A stretch of 64,000 nucleotides of DNA, from the NCBI RefSeq assembly GCF_014695775.1, contig NZ_JACJOX010000008.1, positions 120,498 through 184,497 on the forward strand. Direction: 5' to 3'. This document shows positions 1 through 8,140 of the stretch, in pieces. Every line of letters starts with the position of its first letter. Within the stretch, counting starts at the first letter, position 1. Made by a program: the position numbers and the translations under genes. Under the pieces are notes generated by a model, which saw nothing but the letters and a program-made list of their open reading frames with translations, was not told the DNA's origin and did not search any database. Origin of the DNA: Leptolyngbya sp. FACHB-60 (GTDB taxonomy: Bacteria > Cyanobacteriota > Cyanobacteriia > Phormidesmidales > Phormidesmidaceae).

Positions 1-28
1 TCCAGGGCTACACAGGGGGCTAAGGGCT

Positions 29-1576
29 ATGCCGTCTCCCAACGCCGACGTTGTTGTCATCGGCAGCGGCATTGGTGGCCTGTGCTGCGGCGCGCTGCTA
101 GCTCGCTACGGCTATAGTGTCACCGTCTGCGAAAGCCACACCATTGCGGGCGGCGCGGCCCACGGCTTTGAGCGTCAGGGGTTCATCTTCGACTCAGGGC
201 CATCCCTCTACTCAGGGATGTCGTACCGGGCTTCCACCAACCCGCTGCGCCACGCGCTCGATGCGGTGGGCGAAGGCGACAGCATCACCTGGGCCAACTA
301 CAACACCTGGGGTGTGCGCCTGCCCGAAGGCGACTTTGATACCACAGTGGGCAACGATCAGTTCGCCGACGTGCTGCGCAATCTGCGAGGTGAAACTGCC
401 GTCAAAGAATGGCATCGCTTGCAAAAAGCGATGGTTCCCCTGGGCAAAGCGGCCACCGCCCTACCCCCGGCCGCAATCAGGTTGGATCTGAGCGCAGTGC
501 AAACCGTTGCCCCCTACGCCTGGGAACTGCTGCGAAATGCTCCAGCGCTTACCCAATCCAGCAAACCCTTCAGCACCGTGCTCGATCGCACCACCCGCGA
601 TCCCTTCATTCGCAACTGGATGAATATGCTGTGCTTTTTGCTGTCGGGCCTACCTGCCGAGGGTACCAGCACCGCCGAAATGGCCTTTATGTTTGCCGAG
701 TGGTATCGTCCGGGCGTGACGCTGGACTATCCTATGGGTGGCAGCGCCGCCCTGGTCAATGCCTTGGTGCGCGGTCTAGAGAAGTATGGCGGCACCCTGC
801 GTCTAGGAACGCACGTGGAGGAAATCTTGGTAGACCAGGGGCGCGCGGCTGGAGTCACCCTGAAGTCGGGCGAAACCCTCAGGGCCAGTACCGTGATCTC
901 CAACGCCTCCATTTGGGGCACGCTGAAGCTGGTGCCCGATGGAGCCTTGCCCAAGGCTTTTGTAGAAGAGCGCCAGGCTACCCCCGAGTGCCCTAGCTTT
1001 CTACACCTGCACCTGGGTATTGATGGTGAAGGCCTGCCGCCCGACCTAGCCTGCCACTACATCACCGTGGAGGATTGGGAACGAGGCATTGACGCACCGC
1101 AGAATCTCATTGTGATGTCGATTCCCACGGTGCTCGACCCGTCGCTGGCTCCACCGGGCAAGCACACCATCCACGTCTACACCCCCGCCACTGAGCCCTA
1201 TGAACTGTGGCAGGGGTGCGATCGCCGCAGCGCTGAATATGCCCAGCTCAAGGCAGAACGGGCAAAACCCCTCTGGCAGGCCCTTGAGCGCATCATCCCC
1301 GATGTGCGCCAGCGGGTAGACGTGGAATTGGTCGGCACTCCCCTCACCCACGAACGCTTTTTGCGCTGCCATCGGGGCAGCTACGGCCCCGCTATCTCGG
1401 TTGAGAATGGCCTTTTTCCAGGGCCAAAGACCCCGCTTGAGGGGCTGCTCTGTGTGGGCGGTTCTACCTTTCCCGGCATCGGCCTACCAGCGGTAGCCGC
1501 CTGTGGATTGATGACCGCCAACACGCTGGCCTCGGTCAGCCAGCACCGCCAGATGCTGCGGGATGTCTTGGGCTAA
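29..1576 (+). CDS. Carotenoid desaturase/isomerase-family FAD oxidoreductase
   Basis: A 515-residue flavoprotein of the phytoene desaturase/CrtISO superfamily. The N-terminus carries the dinucleotide-binding motif GSGIGGLCCGALLAR (about residues 12-26), then GGAAHGFERQGFIFDSGPSL, the FAD-contact segment shared by CrtI, CrtD and CRTISO enzymes. The C-terminus has the second FAD signature, CVGGSTFPGIGLPAVAACG, near residues 475-494. Length fits the family (about 490-520). It probably acts on a carotenoid or another polyene lipid at the membrane, but the substrate cannot be read from sequence; it is less typical than the CrtD homologue at 13971-15515. ATG at 29 is preceded by a purine-rich AAGGG. 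Family is confident, specific reaction is not. Confidence 0.85.
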   Translation: MPSPNADVVVIGSGIGGLCCGALLARYGYSVTVCESHTIAGGAAHGFERQGFIFDSGPSLYSGMSYRASTNPLRHALDAVGEGDSITWANYNTWGVRLPEGDFDTTVGNDQFADVLRNLRGETAVKEWHRLQKAMVPLGKAATALPPAAIRLDLSAVQTVAPYAWELLRNAPALTQSSKPFSTVLDRTTRDPFIRNWMNMLCFLLSGLPAEGTSTAEMAFMFAEWYRPGVTLDYPMGGSAALVNALVRGLEKYGGTLRLGTHVEEILVDQGRAAGVTLKSGETLRASTVISNASIWGTLKLVPDGALPKAFVEERQATPECPSFLHLHLGIDGEGLPPDLACHYITVEDWERGIDAPQNLIVMSIPTVLDPSLAPPGKHTIHVYTPATEPYELWQGCDRRSAEYAQLKAERAKPLWQALERIIPDVRQRVDVELVGTPLTHERFLRCHRGSYGPAISVENGLFPGPKTPLEGLLCVGGSTFPGIGLPAVAACGLMTANTLASVSQHRQMLRDVLG

Positions 1577-1595
1577 GGGATGCCAGCTACTGTTT

Positions 1596-1934
1596 TCAAA
1601 ACGGTAGCCTGCGGGTCGTCAACATTTGGTAGCCATAGCCCATGCATAGTAGCGATACTAGAAACTGCCACAGGCTGGTGGGGTTGAGAATGGCGCGGCT
1701 GCTGGCAAAGACACAGATAATGCCAAATGCGATCGCCACCCAGCCCACTGACTTCACCCCAGAGGGCAAACACACTAGCATAAATACCCCAACCGCTAGC
1801 GACAGCACTGACAAATCAGCCGCAATACCGCGCCACCAGGGATAGGCTGACGTAGTAAAGAAAATATTCGTACCCAAAAAGTAAATCCCCAAAATCATTA
1901 GCGCGAACCCAAGTAAGGGCGTTAGCAGCCGCAT
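1596..1934 (-). CDS. Small four-helix membrane protein, unknown function
   Basis: A 112-residue, very hydrophobic protein with about four predicted membrane helices (residues 5-25, 35-58, 62-82 and 85-103) and short polar links. No catalytic motif or family is recognised. It ends 19 bases from the end of the convergent oxidoreductase gene, and its start lies 28 bases below the stop of another minus-strand membrane protein gene (1963-2565), so the two may be cotranscribed. The reading frame and hydrophobic pattern make it a likely real gene; function unknown. Confidence 0.6.
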   Translation of the reverse strand: MRLLTPLLGFALMILGIYFLGTNIFFTTSAYPWWRGIAADLSVLSLAVGVFMLVCLPSGVKSVGWVAIAFGIICVFASSRAILNPTSLWQFLVSLLCMGYGYQMLTTRRLPF

Positions 1935-1962
1935 GGTTAACCTCGTCAGTACAGTTAAAATG

Positions 1963-2565
1963 TCAAAATTCTCTAGTCTGCGATCGGTCTCCCGACTGCC
2001 CTAGGCTCCAGGCTATGACCAGTGGCACCCCAAGGCCAATCACCAGGTTGAGCAATAGCCATCCGTAGGACTCTGGCCCGCTAAACCCGTGGAGGTAGAA
2101 CCCCCGGCGGGTGGAGGACAGCAGAGCATCCCAAATTAAATGGGCGCTGATGCCCACCGACAGCCCCATCGCCCCATCGCGTAGCAGATTGGCCACCGTT
2201 TTTTGCCAGGTCGCCAGGGTGAGCCGCGAGGCAAACCATAGCCACCCGCCCAGCCCGCCCACGGGTATCATCACCGAGTGAAACAGCCAGCTGCGGTGGA
2301 TGAGAAATCGCAGCCCAGTGGCGTTGTAGATGGGAATATCCCAGTCGGGAAAGGCCATATAAAAGAAGGTACCGCTGAGCAGCGGCACCCCCAGCTTGCG
2401 AAAGAAAAACAAGCCACTGGCCCCCCAGACCACCATGACTAGAAAGCAGATGGGGTTGATCGTTGCTGCTGCATTCCGGTAGTTGCGCTCTAGCACCCAC
2501 CAAAAAACAACGCCGGTAGCAATGCCCACGGCAAAATGAAGCAGCTTATCCAACAGTGCAGACAT
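1963..2565 (-). CDS. YdjM/DUF457-like predicted membrane metal-dependent hydrolase
   Basis: The frame is open from 2766, but the sensible start is ATG at 2565, giving about 200 residues that begin MSALLDKLLHFAVG; the upstream extension is polar and overlaps the promoter side of the neighbour. The protein has several membrane helices. It also carries polar motifs typical of the YdjM/DUF457 membrane hydrolases: PDWDI, then HRSWLFHS, then SAHLIWDAL, which supply the His and Asp residues thought to bind metal. Substrate unknown. It follows the SpoIID-domain gene on the same strand and could share its transcript. The family call rests on motif layout only. Confidence 0.55.
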   Translation of the reverse strand: MSALLDKLLHFAVGIATGVVFWWVLERNYRNAAATINPICFLVMVVWGASGLFFFRKLGVPLLSGTFFYMAFPDWDIPIYNATGLRFLIHRSWLFHSVMIPVGGLGGWLWFASRLTLATWQKTVANLLRDGAMGLSVGISAHLIWDALLSSTRRGFYLHGFSGPESYGWLLLNLVIGLGVPLVIAWSLGQSGDRSQTREF

Positions 2566-2772
2566 TTGGTAGCTTAGGAACCCGATTGTGACTACAAGGT
2601 CAAACCCAGCATTCCCGAAACCTTCTAGACTGCAAGCAATCATCACCAATCCCCATCGGGATTCTTTTTCTCGCTCCTGGGAACGTGGGTTTGGGAATTG
2701 GTGGGTGGCAAGGTCTGAAGCTTTGGGACTGACCCACGCTACTTCAACCCCCATCCCATCACTCATTCCTAC

Positions 2773-4425
2773 TCAACTCGGCTCACGCCAAAAGGTCAGG
2801 TTTTCGCCGATTGGCTGCAACGTCGTACCGGGGTAATAGAACTGAAGAATGCGCGGATAGCTCCAGCCCAGATTACCCAGACGATAGGACCCCGCCTGGC
2901 TCAGTCCCACGGCGTGTCCCCAGCCACCGCCGACAAAGCGATAGCCGGTGAGTGGCCCCGTAGCGCCATCGGCTCCGGCGGTGTACATCGGTTCCAGGTA
3001 AAAGAGCAGGCTGCGGGGAGGCCTGAGCACCCGCACAATTTCGTCTTTTTTGAGCTGCACCACGCCCAGGTCGGTTTCGATGTCAATGGTCTGAACTCGG
3101 CCCGAGTTGGCTCGCTCGGAGACTCGCAGCGATCGCACCTGGGTAAACCCCGCCAGCGGATGCTGCCGCCGCCCCAAATATCCCTTGAGATCTGCCGTAA
3201 TCTCGCTGAGAGTGCCCTCGTTGCGCCAGCGAAACAGTTGCCAGGTTTCTTCGTTAAAGCCTTTGTCGATGGCAATAAATCGCCGGATTGCCTCCTCGGA
3301 GTTAAGCGGGTACTGGTTGATATTCCACAGACCGTAGACCGAATCGACCACGGGACGCAGGTAGGGCCGGTCTGGCCCCTCCCACACGTCGCTAAAGGCG
3401 GCAGTCACTCCGCCCGAGGTAGAAGAATACAGAGCATCCACCAGCTCGTTTTGGTAGGTGAGCACCTGGCCCTGGGTGGCGGTGATGGCCTGGTCAGTCA
3501 CCGGGGCGGTGCCCGTCAAACCCCGATACACCTGGCACTGGGTGTCGGCACAGAGTTCGTAGTCGTCGATCGCAAAGCGGCGCAGGTTGCGCAGGGCATA
3601 GGTGCGGGCCAGCACCGCCTGGGCCTGAATGGCTGGCACCGGGGCACCGGCCCCGATCTCGTGGGGCACTACCCCACGCAGGTAGGTTTCGATCGGCACG
3701 CTGTTAACCAGGGTATAGGTGCCGTAGGTGTTGGGCTGCACCCGCAATGTGCCGCCGTAGACACGGGTGACAGGCGGCTCGCCGGGCTGAGTGACCCGCA
3801 CCCGCCCGCCGCTAGCGCGAATGTCGAGGGTGTCGCGGCCATAGCGATAGCCGTTGGCCTCAAAGTAGGTGCGGGGAATTTGGCCAACCACTTCGCTGTC
3901 GAGAAAGACTTCGGTAAACCCCTGGGCTTGCAGGTTTTTGACCAGCAGGCGGCGCACTAGGGGGCTGTCGTAGGTTTCGCGGTTGGCCCACACTTCCCAA
4001 CTATCGGGCTGAGCAATCTCGGGCTCAATGCCGCGATCGCGCCACTGCTGGGCACTGTATTCGGCGGTCTCAAAGCTGCGGTGGTTGCTGAGCACGACGC
4101 GCTCGCCCAGGGTGGCCTCGGGCAGTTGCTCGGGGGCAAGGCCGATCACAACCCGGCTGGTGGTGACGGTTTGGGGCTGGCCCTGGGTGTCAAAGCTGAG
4201 GGTGAGCTGCTCACCGGGCAGGGCTTCGAGGGTGATGCGGTCTTGCAGATTTTCGCCAAAGCGCTGCACAATGCCCACCTGAATTACCGGGTTTTGGGCA
4301 GCGGGGGCGGGTGCTGCGATGGAGGTGGTGAGGGCGATCGCAATGCCGCCCACAGCCCCCAACCATCGCGATCGCTGATGGCCTAGGGGTTGAAACTGAA
4401 ATCGGGGCAGGGAGAGCGTAGCCAT
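2773..4425 (-). CDS. SpoIID/LytB-domain protein, exported
   Basis: A 550-residue exported protein. Residues 1-43 form a signal peptide: a basic start, a hydrophobic core WLGAVGGIAIALTTSIAA, and cleavage near APAAQ. From about residue 205 to 530 is a SpoIID/LytB domain with typical segments: YLRGVVPHEIGAG, QAQAVLARTYAL, CQVYRGL, STSGGVTAAFSDVW, GGGWGHAVGLSQAG and ILQFYYPGTTL. SpoIID cleaves denuded glycan strands in sporulating Firmicutes; cyanobacterial homologues probably act on, or regulate hydrolysis of, periplasmic peptidoglycan, which is inference. Residues 45-200 look like a sporulation-related or substrate-binding region. Start at 4425 fits the signal peptide well. Confidence 0.88.
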   Translation of the reverse strand: MATLSLPRFQFQPLGHQRSRWLGAVGGIAIALTTSIAAPAPAAQNPVIQVGIVQRFGENLQDRITLEALPGEQLTLSFDTQGQPQTVTTSRVVIGLAPEQLPEATLGERVVLSNHRSFETAEYSAQQWRDRGIEPEIAQPDSWEVWANRETYDSPLVRRLLVKNLQAQGFTEVFLDSEVVGQIPRTYFEANGYRYGRDTLDIRASGGRVRVTQPGEPPVTRVYGGTLRVQPNTYGTYTLVNSVPIETYLRGVVPHEIGAGAPVPAIQAQAVLARTYALRNLRRFAIDDYELCADTQCQVYRGLTGTAPVTDQAITATQGQVLTYQNELVDALYSSTSGGVTAAFSDVWEGPDRPYLRPVVDSVYGLWNINQYPLNSEEAIRRFIAIDKGFNEETWQLFRWRNEGTLSEITADLKGYLGRRQHPLAGFTQVRSLRVSERANSGRVQTIDIETDLGVVQLKKDEIVRVLRPPRSLLFYLEPMYTAGADGATGPLTGYRFVGGGWGHAVGLSQAGSYRLGNLGWSYPRILQFYYPGTTLQPIGENLTFWREPS

Positions 4426-4471
4426 AGTGCTCTAACGAAGTAGTGTGCTACCCGCTGTTTATGCAGTCGGG

Positions 4472-4648
4472 TCAGAGAAATTCTAGCGGCTTCAGACCTT
4501 TGAGGGTGGGAATCTTTATTTGGGTTTATTCTCGATGGGCAATCGTTGCTTTCATGCCTACATCCCGAATGTGAAGCGAGTTTGGAAAAAGGTCGCTCAA
4601 GCGATTTGGCAGTTGGGGCTATAGGTTTTCACCAAAAAGTAATTTCAT
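4472..4648 (-). pseudogene. Decayed DUF5615 (PIN-like) toxin gene
   Basis: Reading down from ATG at 4648, the frame starts MKLLFGENL, hits TAG at codon 10 (4619-4621), resumes as PQLPNRLSDLFPNSLHIRDV, and meets TAA at codon 41 (4526-4528). This matches the N-terminus of DUF5615 PIN-like proteins (MKxLxDENLSPxLxxxLxDLFPxSxHxRDVG). The Asp usually found in DENL is a Gly here, and the C-terminal half is gone. The ATG overlaps the TGA of the DUF433 gene (ATGA), the usual arrangement of DUF433-DUF5615 toxin-antitoxin pairs. The toxin is therefore dead while the antitoxin frame is intact. Confidence 0.7.
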
Positions 4649-4875
4649 GCCGATAGAGGAGCGGTCATGAACCGACGCTCGCGGTCGGCAGCGTAGGCGA
4701 TACAGGCTTTTAGATCTTCTCTCGTCAGGTCGGGAAAGTCATCGAGAATTTCGGCTTCGGTCATCTGGGAAGCTAGGTATTCAAGCACTTCATAGACGGT
4801 GATGCGTAAGCCGCGTACGCAAGGTTTGCCGCCGCGCTTGTTGGGTTCGATGGTGATGTAGTTTCGGTAGTCCAT
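4645..4875 (-). CDS. DUF433-family antitoxin
   Basis: A 76-residue DUF433 protein. Family marks include the start YITIEPNKRGGKPCVRGLRI, then a VYEVLEYLASQMTEAEILDDFPDLT helix-turn-helix-like stretch and the DLKACIAYAADRE ending. DUF433 proteins are usually the antitoxin and DNA-binding partner of a downstream DUF5615 PIN-like ribonuclease. Here the downstream partner overlaps by ATGA but is broken (4472-4648), so this looks like an orphan antitoxin. It sits just beyond the 3' end of the Argonaute gene on the same strand, with 114 bases between. Such pairs are common and mobile in cyanobacteria. Confidence 0.85.
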   Translation of the reverse strand: MDYRNYITIEPNKRGGKPCVRGLRITVYEVLEYLASQMTEAEILDDFPDLTREDLKACIAYAADRERRFMTAPLSA

Positions 4876-4989
4876 AAATTACTCAATCAATTGTCTTGAT
4901 TCGTTGATTGGAGGAAAAGGTTAGCCGACACAGATTGGGTGAAATGAAGTGGAATGTCCGGATGATGTGCCACCCAACCTATGGCACTC

Positions 4990-7182
4990 TTAGACAGCAA
5001 TCAACTTTTCTCGACCAATATTTTGAAGGATATTTATCTGACCAATACGCTGAAACTCCTTACTACTTTTGTCAGCTAGATGCAGTACCCAAGGCAGTCG
5101 GCATGAACGAAAACCACTGGCAGGATGCAATTGAGTGAGATGATAAGTTTGCAAAGCTAATAATTCAAGAGGAGAATCCCCATACTCATGAACCACCCTT
5201 AGAGGCCTTACACTACCAATATTTCCAGCAGCTGCTTGGCTTGTTACCATAATAAAAGAACGTTCTTTTGGCATGAATACAGTGCTGCCAAGTTGAGCAT
5301 CCCGATAAACTTTTCTTCCATCTTGCATGACTTCCTGCCCCACTCTTCCTGCCCCGCTTTTGCGTACCCCTACAAGATCTACAGAAATTCCCTGCTCCTT
5401 CAATGCTGTTATTGTTTGGTCAAATTCTCCTGATTGAATCAATCCATCTCTCATTAACAGTATTTTTTTAGGATAGCGGTTGCAAATATTGTGAAATTTA
5501 ACAACAAGCTTAGAAACTGTTTGCCAAACCCCTTGACCAGAAAAACGCTCTCCTCTCTGAACATCAGGAAGCTCCCAACCTAAGCTTTGCCCGTCAGCCA
5601 GCACAGCAAAAGCTGACGTTCCATAATACAGTTCTCGATTTGTACCAGTATCAAAACCGATAATCAATTCTGCGGCGTCAGGATGATCTATTGGTTCCAG
5701 ACGTATAGGTTGCCAACCAGCTTTACATAATAAACCTAGCACTACATTTATAGCTTTATAAGCATCAGCTTTTGGCTTAGGCACTATGAATTGAGTAGCA
5801 ATACCAGCTTTCAACGCTTCAACTCTAACTTGCTGTTTACGCTCGTTAGGTGACCATGGCATAACTACTAGAACAGTTTTTATATCCTCATTTGACCATG
5901 TTTGCCAAAACATCTGTCGATCAAGGGCACCTTCGGGTAATTGACTCAACACTCGGTAGGAATCAATTTGTATCTGTGCATCACTCTGTTGAGCCACTTC
6001 TTTTATGCATTTTTCAACTTCTGAAGGATATCTATGTTGTTCGTCAAAGAGATTAAGACAACCAAAGTTAGTCTCTCCGACTTTAACACAACCCTTGTAA
6101 CGAACTTTAGCAGCCTTATCTACCTCTCCCTTCAAGGCAAATAGCTTTGCTGTGGGAAGAACAAACCCATTTACCATCAATGGTTTCGGCAAAGAGTAAA
6201 TCCCATAGATTCTTTCAAAGATTGTTTGAGCCGTTTTTTCGCATTCTCTCAGCCTAATATCTAAATTCTTCTTGATATAGCTAAAAACTTCTTGAATATT
6301 ATTCTTCTCTTTCTGATTGGATTGTTCTGCGATGGTTGCCAACATTTCCATTGTTAGGCTAGGTGAAAGCCTTTGAGATAAATGAGTTACCACCTGAGCA
6401 TTCCATTGATTTGCTCTTTTCACATACACGACACGCGAATTCTGTATTTCTTCCTCTGTCGCCCCATTTTGACGATGATAATTGGCTAAAGTCATCCCCA
6501 AGCTTTCAATCAAGGTCTCGTCGGGTGTTTGATCAGAGAGTCCCTCATATCGCCAGCTAATGTAATTATTGCTCTTATCTTTGTATGTGTTTCGAGCATA
6601 ACTAATCAAAATATCAGGATATTCATCTTGCCATTGGTGAAGATTCCACGGAGTATAAAAGCGATGATGTATATCTATCTCTAAATATAGAATGCCTTTA
6701 GAATCGATGTCGACATCTATTCTTCTCCCTTTATGCACTTCCCAACCCTTGCCATACTTCTCTTTGCCTGCATCCCCTGTTATCCACCAAATTAATCCGC
6801 CTTCAGAAGCTCTCTCAATAGCTGTCGAGTTCCACATCCTTAATTGTTTTTCTAACTTTCTTCTCTCTAGGCCTTCTAATCCCTTAAGATCTAAAGAGTC
6901 AGCGCAGTTTAATTTTCTAGTGGAAATAAGTCTCAATTCCCAGTTCTCGCCTTGCAAGCGATCTAGGCTAATAGCTTCTTGAGTTATAATCCTTGAGCCT
7001 AATCTGGTCGCGGGGATCCCAAGTTTATAGCAAATGCTAGAAATTGCTTTTTGTTCGTCGCCTTGATCAGGATTCTCTTTGAAGCTACAGCTATATTCAT
7101 AAATCAAAAGCTCAGAATCACTCAATTGTTTCACAAGGAAACGGTTCAACACAACTTCAGTATCTTCAAATTCGAGTTTCAT
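4990..7182 (-). CDS. Long prokaryotic Argonaute, catalytically complete
   Basis: A 730-residue long pAgo. The PIWI domain (about 430-730) holds the whole DEDD tetrad: D511 in IIGFDTG, E545 in RGERF, D579 in LMRDG and D704 in WVLHLADK. The spacings 511-545 (34) and 511-579 (68) equal those of Thermus thermophilus Ago. The MID segment has a basic RKQ at 448-450, expected to hold the guide 5' phosphate. An N domain and PAZ-like region (about 325-380) precede it. The closest described relatives should be cyanobacterial DNA-guided DNA nucleases such as SeAgo, so plasmid or phage DNA interference is the likely role. The gene is visibly more AT-rich than its neighbours, suggesting transfer. No helicase or Cas4-like partner adjoins it. 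A GAGG lies 12 bases before ATG 7182. Confidence 0.9.
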   Translation of the reverse strand: MKLEFEDTEVVLNRFLVKQLSDSELLIYEYSCSFKENPDQGDEQKAISSICYKLGIPATRLGSRIITQEAISLDRLQGENWELRLISTRKLNCADSLDLKGLEGLERRKLEKQLRMWNSTAIERASEGGLIWWITGDAGKEKYGKGWEVHKGRRIDVDIDSKGILYLEIDIHHRFYTPWNLHQWQDEYPDILISYARNTYKDKSNNYISWRYEGLSDQTPDETLIESLGMTLANYHRQNGATEEEIQNSRVVYVKRANQWNAQVVTHLSQRLSPSLTMEMLATIAEQSNQKEKNNIQEVFSYIKKNLDIRLRECEKTAQTIFERIYGIYSLPKPLMVNGFVLPTAKLFALKGEVDKAAKVRYKGCVKVGETNFGCLNLFDEQHRYPSEVEKCIKEVAQQSDAQIQIDSYRVLSQLPEGALDRQMFWQTWSNEDIKTVLVVMPWSPNERKQQVRVEALKAGIATQFIVPKPKADAYKAINVVLGLLCKAGWQPIRLEPIDHPDAAELIIGFDTGTNRELYYGTSAFAVLADGQSLGWELPDVQRGERFSGQGVWQTVSKLVVKFHNICNRYPKKILLMRDGLIQSGEFDQTITALKEQGISVDLVGVRKSGAGRVGQEVMQDGRKVYRDAQLGSTVFMPKERSFIMVTSQAAAGNIGSVRPLRVVHEYGDSPLELLALQTYHLTQLHPASGFRSCRLPWVLHLADKSSKEFQRIGQINILQNIGREKLIAV

Positions 7183-7543
7183 AGAAACATTAACCTCACT
7201 TACTGGTTTTAACAGAAATCCTATAGTAGAGACAGTCCTTCAAACTGCTTTTATGGTCTAACTCACCCTTTGAGATCTTCTCCACGGTTGACGAGGAGCG
7301 GTTGTATCAGTATTCTCTTTCGTTAAGCCGTTCAGCAGAGCGGTGATTACGCAGAACTCGAAAATCTTAGCGCTGCCGGAAGGTGTTGACACCACCAACC
7401 GACAGCTAACCCCGCAAATCTACGCCGCAGATTGCGAGGCTAGGCTCATCGTACCCTAGCCCCCACAGTTTGCACTTCAACTGCGGGTGGCTGGGGTTTT
7501 CGCGTTCTGTTTCTTCCATACCCACGACAAGGAAACAGAACCG
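7183..7543. other. Divergent intergenic region with hairpins
   Basis: About 360 bases between the divergent Argonaute and small-protein genes; both promoters must lie here, though I cannot assign boxes with confidence. The right part is structured: GGCTAGG at about 7438 can pair with CCCTAGCC at about 7453, and AGCCCCCACAGTT (about 7457) pairs imperfectly with AACTGCGGGTGGCT (about 7479), followed by GGGGTTTT. This could be an attenuator-like leader of the gene at 7544, or a small RNA. No reading frame of note. Confidence 0.4.
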
Positions 7544-7849
7544 ATGTTTGAATATCTCGAACCCGATGCCAGCGGCGCATCCAATCTTCCGCCGTCTTCA
7601 CGCAGCACCCCCCAAATTCGCCCAGAGCGGGTGCGCCACATGCTCTACGGCAGCCTCGCAGCCATAGACCGCACCATCAAAATTCTCCATGCCCTCGGCT
7701 ACACCGACCCCAACGACTGGAGCGACCCCATCCCTGTGCCGCCCACCAACGGCACCCCCGGCCCAACCTCCCCAGCAGGCACCGAGCCAGCATCGAGCAA
7801 AGTCGAGATGTGGATGGCGATCGCCACCAAAACCGTGCTGATTGAGTAA
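7544..7849 (+). CDS. Conserved small cyanobacterial protein, unknown function
   Basis: A 101-residue protein starting MFEYLEPDASG. The ATG at 7544 is chosen because AAGGA lies 10 bases upstream and the frame before it is poor. A helical core (PERVRHMLYGSLAAIDRTIKILHALGY) is followed by a Pro-rich segment DWSDPIPVPPTNGTPGPTSP and a short hydrophobic end, WMAIATKTVLIE. I recall this layout as a small conserved cyanobacterial protein but know no function. A GC-rich hairpin follows the stop. It is divergent from the Argonaute gene and, being GC-rich, belongs to the host background rather than the insert. Confidence 0.65.
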   Translation: MFEYLEPDASGASNLPPSSRSTPQIRPERVRHMLYGSLAAIDRTIKILHALGYTDPNDWSDPIPVPPTNGTPGPTSPAGTEPASSKVEMWMAIATKTVLIE

Positions 7850-7857
7850 CGCACCCG

Positions 7858-7888
7858 CCCCCGACGGACTACCCATTGCCGTCGGGGG
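7858..7888 (+). terminator. GC-rich hairpin after small-protein gene
   Basis: CCCCCGACGG and CCGTCGGGGG form a perfect 10-bp stem with an 11-base loop, starting 9 bases after the stop at 7849. There is no T-run, so it is either a weak intrinsic terminator or a 3'-end protecting hairpin. Confidence 0.55.
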
Positions 7889-7958
7889 CCGCGATCGCCA
7901 TCCTCAAGCCCACCGCGACTTGACACATTGAGCAGCCCATTTAACAAACTGCGATCGC

Positions 7959-8066
7959 TGTAAAGCAAAGTGGCACAGCTGTATAGCTTGCAGAGGCCGA
8001 TGTAAAGCGAAGTGGCACAGCTGTTTAGCTTACACAGGCCGCTGCAAAGCAAAGTGGCACAGCTGT
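7959..8066. repeat. 42-bp tandem repeat, 2.5 copies
   Basis: Units begin at 7959, 8001 and 8043. The shared core is GTAAAGCAAAGTGGCACAGC followed by TGT(A/T)TAGCTT; copies 1 and 2 are full length (42 bp) and copy 3 stops after about 24 bp. They differ at a few bases only. The repeat lies between a plus-strand gene and a convergent HEAT-repeat gene, in no convincing coding frame. Confidence 0.75.
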
Positions 8067-8140
8067 TTAATGGTTTCAGGCGTCAAACTGCCAATTGCAC
8101 GCCGCGTTATGTCAATTTGACCCAGCAGTATTGATGCGCG

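Noticed and set aside
29..1576. Calling the first gene crtH (carotenoid isomerase)
   Set aside because: Superfamily motifs fit, but I could not see features that separate CrtH from other CrtI-like enzymes.
2914..3960. 348-codon plus-strand frame opposite the SpoIID gene
   Set aside because: His/Gly-rich low-complexity translation typical of an antisense shadow; the minus frame has a signal peptide and SpoIID motifs.
7699..8052. 117-codon minus-strand frame covering the 42-bp repeats
   Set aside because: Repetitive Cys/Leu-rich translation, overlaps a better plus-strand gene; judged non-coding.
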